DNA from: Flavobacterium panici
GTDB lineage: Bacteria; Bacteroidota; Bacteroidia; Flavobacteriales; Flavobacteriaceae
Direction of reading: 5' to 3'
Length of the DNA: 40,904 nt
NCBI RefSeq assembly: GCF_903819335.1
Contig: NZ_CAIJDE010000042.1
Span: 1-40,904 of the forward strand
Made by a program: the position numbers and the translations under genes
The notes under the pieces: generated by a model
Database searches by the model: none
Told to the model about the DNA's origin: nothing
The model's input: the letters and a program-made list of their open reading frames with translations, nothing else
Shown here: piece after piece, positions 34,705-40,904 of the stretch
Position numbering within the stretch: position 1 is the stretch's first letter
Layout of the letters: every line of letters begins with the position of its first letter

Positions 34705-36114
34705 TTATTCTTTTGGTTTAGTTAAGTAGTAAACCGGAATTCCTGTTAGCATGATTAAAACTCCCCATCCGCAGGTTGAGAATTTTGTGATTAATAATGA
34801 AACACAAATTGCTGCTGCTATTATAATATATAACATTGGTAAAAATGGATATCCAAAAGCCTTATAAGGTCTTTCTGCATCAGTCATTTTTTTACGTAAA
34901 ATAAAGATTCCGTAGATTGTTAAAATGTAAAAAATCAAAACAATAATAATTACGAAATCCAACAAATCACCGTATTTCCCAGTCAAACACAAAGCCGAAG
35001 CCCAGATACATTGTGCCCAAAGTGCCCACGCAGGAACACTTGATTCGTTTAAAACAGCAGCTTTTTTAAAGAACAAGCCATCTTTTGCCATTGTATAATA
35101 AACTCTCGCACCGGCCATAATTAATCCGTTGTTGCAGGCAAAAGTCGAAATCATAATCATGATTGCGATAATCAACGTTCCAATATTTCCGAAAATATAT
35201 TGTGAAGCTACAACTGCCACACGATCCGATTTTGCTGTTGCGATTTCGTCTAACGGAATTACAGCCAAATACATAATATTAGTCAGTACATAAATAATCG
35301 TTACAATAAAAGTCCCCAGAAATAAACTGAAACCTACATTACGTTTTGGGTTTTTAATTTCTCCGGCAATAAAAGTAACCCCGTTCCAGGCATCACTTGA
35401 AAATAATGATCCAACCATTGCGGCAGAAATTCCTGTAATTAAAGCTGTTCCGCCTATTGGCAACCAAGAACCTGTTTCTTTATTAAACGAACGTGTATTC
35501 CATGCATCAGCCCAGTTGGCATCCCAAACCGAAGCTTTTGCTGCAAGCGTTAATCCAAAAACAATTAATCCCAGCAATGATAAAATTTTAATAATCGTAA
35601 GAACGGTTTGAAGAATTTTTCCGTTTTTAACCCCGCGGCTATTAATATAAGTCAGTAAAATAATCGTGAAAATCGATACTAACTGCGCAGCATTGAGTTT
35701 GAATGAACCAATTTCATAAAGTATATTTTCATCACTCAATGGTTCGTATAAATAAGCAGCAAATTTTGAGAAAGCAACTCCAACCGCTGCAATTGTTCCG
35801 GTTTGAATTACGGCGAAAAAACTCCAGCCGTACAAAAAGGCAATTAATTTGTTGTAAGCTTCTTTTAAGTACACATATTGTCCTCCAGCTTTTGGGAACA
35901 TGGCACTTAATTCTCCATAACTTACGGCCGCAATAATGGTAATTAATCCTGAAATCAGCCAAATTAAAGTAAGCCATCCTGCAGATCCTACTTGTCTGGC
36001 GATATCGGCACTTACAATAAATATTCCAGATCCAATCATAGAACCCACTACAAGCATGGTTCCGTCTAATAATCCTAGTTCTCTTTTAAAGTGTTCTTGG
36101 TTTTCTTCTTGCAT
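34705..36114 (-). CDS. APC-family amino acid permease
   Basis: The 469-residue protein has about twelve membrane spans and the APC signature near the N-terminus (GLLDGTMLVVGSMIGSGIF, the unwound first helix that binds the amine and carboxylate). FPKAGGQYVYLKEAY and the later segment SSDAWNGVTFIAGEIKNPKRN are typical of the LAT-like/basic amino acid group. Transport is probably H+-coupled symport or exchange at the inner membrane; the substrate cannot be fixed. It is monocistronic, divergent from the AAA+ operon, and a structured repeat (copy 3) lies in its upstream region on the same strand. Confidence 0.93.
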   Translation of the reverse strand: MQEENQEHFKRELGLLDGTMLVVGSMIGSGIFIVSADIARQVGSAGWLTLIWLISGLITIIAAVSYGELSAMFPKAGGQYVYLKEAYNKLIAFLYGWSFFAVIQTGTIAAVGVAFSKFAAYLYEPLSDENILYEIGSFKLNAAQLVSIFTIILLTYINSRGVKNGKILQTVLTIIKILSLLGLIVFGLTLAAKASVWDANWADAWNTRSFNKETGSWLPIGGTALITGISAAMVGSLFSSDAWNGVTFIAGEIKNPKRNVGFSLFLGTFIVTIIYVLTNIMYLAVIPLDEIATAKSDRVAVVASQYIFGNIGTLIIAIMIMISTFACNNGLIMAGARVYYTMAKDGLFFKKAAVLNESSVPAWALWAQCIWASALCLTGKYGDLLDFVIIIVLIFYILTIYGIFILRKKMTDAERPYKAFGYPFLPMLYIIIAAAICVSLLITKFSTCGWGVLIMLTGIPVYYLTKPKE

Positions 36115-36202
36115 TTTTTTGGTTTTTGGGTTGGTTAAAGATATACTTTTTTCTGAAATTTTAGATTTTCTGTTATAAATTTTAGGTTATTAAAAATATT
36201 TT

Positions 36203-36288
36203 GGGCGTATCCCTCCGGGTTAGGCTATCCACTTTATCTTCTATGGTGAACCCCACCATAAAAGGATGCCGTTTCTATCCCTTACGCA
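36203..36288 (-). ncRNA. Flavo-1-like structured element, copy 3 (variant)
   Basis: On the minus strand it reads GGGATAGAAACGGCATCC, then a hairpin and GTGGATAGCC. The stem TTTTATGGTG/CACCATAGAA (one G-U pair) encloses the same GGGTT loop as copies 1 and 2, while the outer flanks differ (GCGTAAGGG and CCGGAGGGATACGCCC). It lies about 90 bases upstream of the permease start and on the same strand. Confidence 0.45.
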
Positions 36289-36291
36289 AAC

Positions 36292-36370
36292 TTTTCCATA
36301 AGAACTTTTTCGAATAAAACTTCAATTACGGTTTTCCATAAAATATAACTTTTCGGACTATTTACATTTG
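36292..36370 (+). promoter_or_regulatory. Promoter region of the AAA+ operon with direct repeats
   Basis: TACATTTG at 36363-36370 is a consensus -7, 32 bases before the first start codon. Upstream, TTTTCCATAA occurs at 36292-36301 and 36332-36341, each followed by AACTTTTTCG or AACTTTTCGG, giving a 40-base-spaced imperfect direct repeat. No TTG stands at the -33 position, so an activator binding the repeats is plausible. Confidence 0.5.
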
Positions 36371-36402
36371 AAAATCGAAAACTTAAAAAAATCAATAATA
36401 AC

Positions 36403-36852
36403 ATGGCTAGAATCATTTTACAAAACGACAATATAAATTTTAGCACAGATAAACAAAGCATAACAAATGGCTTCATTAGCGATCGTGATCTTTTAAAAAA
36501 GCGTTCAAAAAAATATCTTGATCTTATTGCCGGGTTAGATGCCAAAACATTGACTGAAACAAAAGGAATGGATGAGCTTATAAAAGCTATTCAGGAAGAA
36601 TTTGGCACAGCTGAACTTTCTAATTTACCATTGGGAATTCTTTCTAAATGTTTCTTAGGACATCCGTATGAAGTACACACATTGGACTTAAGCGGAAGTC
36701 AAATCATCAAGCATTACAAGATTACCGAAACAATGGAAGCTGAATTCGAGAAAGCACGATCTGTTGCTAAACATAATGCTTATGCTATGGTTGAAATTTA
36801 TAAAGACAAAATCATTTTAATCCGAGAAGACGGAACAGCAACAAAACTATAA
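36403..36852 (+). CDS. 149-aa protein of unknown function, first gene of the AAA+ operon
   Basis: The product is soluble, without signal peptide or membrane span. It begins MARIILQN, almost the same as the start of the fourth-kilobase neighbour at 38590 (MTKIILDN). A helical basic segment (LLKKRSKKYLDLIAGL, about 30-45) and a mixed alpha/beta C-terminal half (about 75-149: LPLGILSKCFLGHPYEVHTLDL, AYAMVEIYKDKIILIREDG) follow. I do not recognise a family. It is the first of five tightly packed genes, 19 bases before the next, and so is probably a component, adaptor or substrate of the AAA+ machine encoded at the end of the operon. Confidence 0.8.
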   Translation: MARIILQNDNINFSTDKQSITNGFISDRDLLKKRSKKYLDLIAGLDAKTLTETKGMDELIKAIQEEFGTAELSNLPLGILSKCFLGHPYEVHTLDLSGSQIIKHYKITETMEAEFEKARSVAKHNAYAMVEIYKDKIILIREDGTATKL

Positions 36853-36871
36853 CATCAATAAACAAATAATT

Positions 36872-38572
36872 ATGTCTCAACAAGTAATCTCATATGCAGA
36901 CCTTTCGATTATAAATAGTGCGTTAAGGTCAATTAGTTCAGATATGAAAGGAGTTCATTCTGAATTAGGAACATTAAATTTCAAACAAGATCAATTAGAA
37001 AGTGAGTTGGTAAAACTAGCTGATTCCTTTGCTGATTTTGTCGAAGCAGATATAAAACACAAATCATTACAGCTTGCAGAAACCCGCCAAGGAAATTTAA
37101 AACAAGACCTGCAAATCAAATTTGGTTATTATGCCGAAGTTCGAAGAATGGCAACAGGTATACTACAAGGTGTTGATACAGGTGTAATAGGCGAAGATAC
37201 TTTAAGATTTACAACCGAAGAAGTAATGATAAAAGCACCTGGATATTGGTTAGCACCTGCTTTAGTTTCTTTAACTGCCTGGATACGAAACGATAAAAGC
37301 ACAACTGAAAAAGCTTTAAATGAAGCTTTAAAAAGAGATGATTACAAAACTACACTTTTCTTTATGATGGTCATGCGAAGATTGACAAGAAATGATGCAA
37401 GTTTGAAATGGCTTGAACGTTATTTTATGCATCAAAACCCACATAATCTTGATAGAGAATTTATCATCATTCTTGAAGCTGTTACTACAGGAGTATTCCC
37501 GCCAGCTGCAAGACAACTAATGATGGTGAACGTTAAAAACTGGCTTGACCAGCTTACACAAGGTGATCAATTTATAAATGAGCAAAAATCGCAATGGGTC
37601 AATTTTTTTGTTGCATTAGGTCCTTTATCTGAAGGCAAATATCCTTTATTAGAAAAATTTTCCAGCAATTGGAATTCACTTGAAAATTCCTTGAAAGAAG
37701 CCAAAACACATGATATTTTAAATACACATTTTAAAAATATCATTTCTTCTTCTGCTGATTTTTCAAAAGGGATTAAGGTACAATTAGATGAAATTTTATC
37801 TCTGCTTGTTACCAACTTTGATGATGAAGAGCTGCCATTACAAGAGCAAGTAAGGCTAAATCAACTTATTATTCAAATGGATGGAGACAAAAATGCTGCC
37901 CAATCTTTAATGGATGCTGAAAAACATATTTTTGATGAAAAGGTAGATTTTTTACAACTTTTGACAAATGCATCCTTTAATCCTGAATTGTCCGGAGCAA
38001 CTAAAGTGACACAGGCTCTCGCAGTTTCAATAAGTCAGCCTTGGATATTAGAAGCATACGACACCTTTACTGCTCAAAGTAGAAATAATATTCCTCAATA
38101 CATTGAACTTTCCATTGATGATTTTAAAGCTTCTACAAAAGATGGAAGCGAAGAAAATGAACTTTTAAAAGAACAAGAATCTTATTATGATAAAATTTTA
38201 GAAACAGAATTAGGCAAAATCTCTTTTCCTTATGCGGCTGTAATCATTGGAATATTAATTTGTTTTCTTGGCTTATGGGCTTTTAGTCTTCATGTAATAG
38301 TTGGAATTCTAGGTTGTGGAATTGGCGGCGTTATAATCTGGAATTCGGTTTCGACATACAAGAAAGCCAAAAATAGAGTTATTGAAAACGTAGAAGAGCG
38401 AAAACAAAAAGCAAAAGAAGTTTTAAGAGGCTGTATTGCCGAAACGGTTGACTATAGAATAGAACACACTTCAGAAGACAATAAGGCAGAACAAGTAAGA
38501 GATCTTATTTCATCCATTACTCCAGAAGATTTTTCAAGTGTATCACACGAAACAGCAAGAAGCATTATTTAA
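36872..38572 (+). CDS. 566-aa helical protein with C-terminal membrane hairpin
   Basis: No known domain was recognised. Residues about 10-75 look like a coiled coil (SIINSALRSISSDMKGVHSE and onward), about 80-440 are helical and repeat-like, about 454-495 form two adjacent membrane spans (YAAVIIGILICFLGLWAF and IVGILGCGIGGVIIWNSV), and the last 70 residues are charged and cytoplasmic. Both large parts would lie on the same, cytoplasmic side. It ends HETARSII, a tail like those of the two last proteins of the operon. It may anchor the complex at the inner membrane. Spacing is 19 bases upstream and 17 downstream. Confidence 0.82.
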   Translation: MSQQVISYADLSIINSALRSISSDMKGVHSELGTLNFKQDQLESELVKLADSFADFVEADIKHKSLQLAETRQGNLKQDLQIKFGYYAEVRRMATGILQGVDTGVIGEDTLRFTTEEVMIKAPGYWLAPALVSLTAWIRNDKSTTEKALNEALKRDDYKTTLFFMMVMRRLTRNDASLKWLERYFMHQNPHNLDREFIIILEAVTTGVFPPAARQLMMVNVKNWLDQLTQGDQFINEQKSQWVNFFVALGPLSEGKYPLLEKFSSNWNSLENSLKEAKTHDILNTHFKNIISSSADFSKGIKVQLDEILSLLVTNFDDEELPLQEQVRLNQLIIQMDGDKNAAQSLMDAEKHIFDEKVDFLQLLTNASFNPELSGATKVTQALAVSISQPWILEAYDTFTAQSRNNIPQYIELSIDDFKASTKDGSEENELLKEQESYYDKILETELGKISFPYAAVIIGILICFLGLWAFSLHVIVGILGCGIGGVIIWNSVSTYKKAKNRVIENVEERKQKAKEVLRGCIAETVDYRIEHTSEDNKAEQVRDLISSITPEDFSSVSHETARSII

Positions 38573-38589
38573 TTTCAAAAAAATCGATC

Positions 38590-38781
38590 ATGACAAAAAT
38601 AATTTTAGATAATCATTCAGAAGAACCTGAAGATAAAATGCAAGAATTGAAAAAAGAAATCAGCATTAAACCAAATCTTTTTCAAGGCAGAACAGAAGCC
38701 GAATTACAGAACGCAAAATTCCCAGAATGGGATATTACACCTCCAAATCAATTCATTAATCCCAGAATTAAAGCTCAATGA
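38590..38781 (+). CDS. 63-aa protein of the AAA+ operon
   Basis: This small, hydrophilic, proline-containing protein begins MTKIILDN, echoing the first gene of the operon, has a charged N-terminal helix (EPEDKMQELKKEI) and a tail PEWDITPPNQFINPRIK that looks extended. No family is recognised. Its stop overlaps the next start by four bases (ATGA), which indicates translational coupling and argues strongly that it is a real gene despite its size. It may be an adaptor peptide. Confidence 0.75.
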   Translation: MTKIILDNHSEEPEDKMQELKKEISIKPNLFQGRTEAELQNAKFPEWDITPPNQFINPRIKAQ

Positions 38782-39299
38782 TAAAGGGCCCGACAACATA
38801 TTCTGAATGGGTAAATCTACTTAATCAATTCGCACATGGTGATGATTCGGTTTTAGATCAATTGAACAACGGAACATTTTTAATTGATGCCGGAACTGCA
38901 AATCGTTTCTATTCTAAAGTTGAAGAAGTATATAAAAAAAGAAAACAAAATTGGCTGGATAAATTTCAAAGATCTTTTCAATTACAAAATCTTAAAACAG
39001 AGAATGACTTTGAAATTGCCTTAAGAAACGGAAAACAAAACCTTATTTTGCTGAACCATTTTATTAGTATACAGGGCTTCCCTGAAGATTTAAGAAAAAC
39101 ATTAAAAAAAGATCTGGAGGATTTTATTACTGAAATTAGAACGTCATTAAAAAAGAATAATTCTAACACTTCAAAAAATGAAAAAATGCTAATGTTACTG
39201 AATTCTTTTCAATTCAATACAATCTCTAATGAAATCAAGTCAGATCAAAAAAATAATAGTGAAATAACCGCTTCAACGGGCAGAAAAATAATATTCTAG
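38778..39299 (+). CDS. 173-aa helical protein of the AAA+ operon
   Basis: The product is predicted to be mostly helical and soluble, with a basic middle (KVEEVYKKRKQNWLDKFQRS, about 49-68) and ends STGRKIIF. No family is recognised. Its start overlaps the previous stop and its stop TAG is immediately followed by the ATPase ATG, so expression must be closely matched to that of the ATPase. This arrangement suggests a stoichiometric partner or regulator. Confidence 0.8.
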   Translation: MIKGPTTYSEWVNLLNQFAHGDDSVLDQLNNGTFLIDAGTANRFYSKVEEVYKKRKQNWLDKFQRSFQLQNLKTENDFEIALRNGKQNLILLNHFISIQGFPEDLRKTLKKDLEDFITEIRTSLKKNNSNTSKNEKMLMLLNSFQFNTISNEIKSDQKNNSEITASTGRKIIF

Positions 39300-40853
39300 A
39301 TGGCAAATAAATCAGAATTTAAAACTTCGCTTTTGCGAATGTTTAGAGCAAGAATACCTTTTATATCTATTAGAAGTATAGAGCGAGCAAGAGTGCTGGA
39401 AGTTATTCAACAATTAGCTGAAGAGATCAATATTCCCATTTACTACCATAATTTATCTCAGGGAACTATTGATATAAAAACAAAAAAAAGTATCAACGAT
39501 GATCGTTCAGTTGCCGGAGGTCTGGACTATGCCGTTCAAAATATTTCGCAAAGACAAAATTTGACATTTGTTTTTACTGAAGTAAGTGATATTGAAGATG
39601 ATAATTTAGTTTCGAGACATCTTTATGATTGTGTAGTTCAAGCTATTGAAAGAGGCGGAAGTATTTGTTTAATTACTACTAAATCCATATGGCCTCAACT
39701 ACAGCGATTAGGAATGACCATTACACTTGATGCTCCTAACGAAGAGGAAATGTTAGAAGTTGTTAAAGACTGTGTTACTCCTTATAAAGGCTCCATTCCG
39801 CTTGAATGGGATGAAACAGATTATAAAATGGCTGCGGCTATTTTAGCAAATATGACCAAAATAGAGGCCGAAAATGTTTTAGCAACTCAAATGGCGAAAG
39901 GTTCTTTAACCAAAGAAGATATTAAAGAATTAAGCAATGCCAAAGACAAATTATTTAGTGATATATCAGGTCTGGAAAAGGTAAAAATTGACTCTTCTAC
40001 TCTATCAGTTGCAGGATTGACAGGATTACAACATTGGTTAGATAATCAAAAACAACTTTTAACAGCAGACTTAAAAGCAAGAAAAATGCGACCTCCAAGA
40101 GGAGTTTTACTTGTAGGAGTTCCTGGATGCGGTAAGTCTTTATCTGCCAAATTTATTGCTGCAAATTGGAACCTTCCATTATATCGTCTCGATCTTGCCG
40201 CTATTCAGGGACAATATCTTGGACAATCTGAAAACCGACTAAAAGAAGCGTTAGCATCTGCAGATAATGCCGCGCCTTGCGTATTGTGGATTGACGAAAT
40301 TGAAAAGGGTCTTTCTGGTGCAACTGGGTCAAGTGATGGCGGGACCTCAACAAGAATGGTTGGGCAGTTTTTGTTTTGGCTGCAGGAAAGTATGGCAAAA
40401 GTTTTTGTAGTATCTACAGCAAATGACGTTAGTAAGTTGCCTCCTGAACTATTACGAAGAGGGCGTTTTGATGAGTTATTTTTTGTTGACTTACCCGGAG
40501 ACATCGAAAGGAAAGATATTATAAATCTGTATATAAATCGTAATTTATTAACCCAGCCTTCACCAGATACATTAAATCAGCTTGTTGAAATTTCAGATGG
40601 ATTCGCTGGCTCAGATATAGAAGGTGCGGTAAGAGATGTTGCCATTCAGGCTGTAATTCATGGAGACAATCTTGTAGATGATAATCTTTTTGAAAAATGT
40701 TTTAAAAACATTGTTCCACTAAGTAAAACTGCGCCAGAAAAAATTGAAGCAATTAGAATCTGGGGGCGAGAAAGAGCAGTGCCTGCATCTGGAGTTTCCT
40801 GGGAAACTTCCTCTAATGACAGGATCACAGGAAAACGTTCTATTATTATTTAA
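39300..40853 (+). CDS. AAA+ ATPase, Ycf46-like
   Basis: The 517-residue protein has an N-terminal domain (about 1-230) like the degenerate AAA-type domain of Ycf46 proteins (FVFTEVSDIEDD, GGSICLITTKSIWP) and one complete classical AAA module. This module has Walker A GVPGCGKS (273-280), Walker B VLWIDEIEKG (Asp332, Glu333), sensor-1 Asn375 in STANDVS, the arginine finger region LRRGRFDE (385-392) and sensor 2 near GSDIEGAVRD. The protein ends ITGKRSIII. Ycf46-type ATPases are widespread and poorly understood; they resemble FtsH/Cdc48 motors without protease. Here it is the last gene of a coupled five-gene operon with a membrane-anchored partner, so it probably remodels one of those proteins. 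Confidence 0.93.
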   Translation: MANKSEFKTSLLRMFRARIPFISIRSIERARVLEVIQQLAEEINIPIYYHNLSQGTIDIKTKKSINDDRSVAGGLDYAVQNISQRQNLTFVFTEVSDIEDDNLVSRHLYDCVVQAIERGGSICLITTKSIWPQLQRLGMTITLDAPNEEEMLEVVKDCVTPYKGSIPLEWDETDYKMAAAILANMTKIEAENVLATQMAKGSLTKEDIKELSNAKDKLFSDISGLEKVKIDSSTLSVAGLTGLQHWLDNQKQLLTADLKARKMRPPRGVLLVGVPGCGKSLSAKFIAANWNLPLYRLDLAAIQGQYLGQSENRLKEALASADNAAPCVLWIDEIEKGLSGATGSSDGGTSTRMVGQFLFWLQESMAKVFVVSTANDVSKLPPELLRRGRFDELFFVDLPGDIERKDIINLYINRNLLTQPSPDTLNQLVEISDGFAGSDIEGAVRDVAIQAVIHGDNLVDDNLFEKCFKNIVPLSKTAPEKIEAIRIWGRERAVPASGVSWETSSNDRITGKRSIII

Positions 40854-40904
40854 ATTGATTAACTTTTATTTCTAATATTCCTGTATTACAATACATTAAA
40901 CTGC

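Overview
The window is chromosomal DNA from a member of the Bacteroidota, very probably a Flavobacterium. The evidence is the AT-rich composition, promoters of the TTG-N18-20-TAnnTTTG type, almost no Shine-Dalgarno sequences, many gene-poor palindromic spacers typical of flavobacterial genomes, and the family content (ABC permease/M1 peptidase fusion, OmpL-like porin inside the kdp cluster, split KdpD). No IS element, prophage, tRNA or CRISPR array was found.

Layout. 1-91 is the 5' end of a 16S rRNA gene on the minus strand, preceded (91-532) by a leader with three tandem rRNA promoters. 533-1155 is gene-free apart from a structured repeat. 1156-10141 holds a luciferase-like oxidoreductase, a DUF2975/HTH pair with a likely operator, an ABC ATPase with a giant permease/peptidase partner, a secreted polysaccharide deacetylase and an alpha/beta hydrolase. 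10324-16340 is a signalling hub: a REC-GAF-sigma54 regulator, a divergent TPR histidine kinase, and an NtrC-type response regulator. 16620-26570 is a potassium-uptake (Kdp) cluster: a small soluble protein, two tiny membrane peptides (the second is KdpF), KdpA, KdpB, KdpC, an outer-membrane porin, a stand-alone KdpD N-terminal domain, and a separate membrane histidine kinase. KdpE is absent from the window, so the NtrC-type regulator just upstream may replace it.

26664-32277 is a DNA-damage island: a LexA/CI-like self-cleaving repressor divergent from umuD, then umuC, a DnaQ-exonuclease/GIY-YIG nuclease fusion, exonuclease III and AlkB. 32434-36114 carries a DUF1810 protein, two proteins of unknown function and an APC amino-acid permease.

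36403-40853 is the least explained part and the best candidate for an undescribed system. It is a tight, translationally coupled five-gene operon: a 149-aa protein, a 566-aa protein with a C-terminal membrane hairpin, a 63-aa protein, a 173-aa protein and a Ycf46-like AAA+ ATPase. All five products carry a short basic-Ile-Ile motif at one terminus (N-terminal in two, C-terminal in three).

The spacers are unusually rich in inverted repeats. A structured element with a covarying hairpin and a constant GGGTT loop occurs three times, and every larger gap of the kdp cluster from kdpA onward contains a different palindromic repeat.
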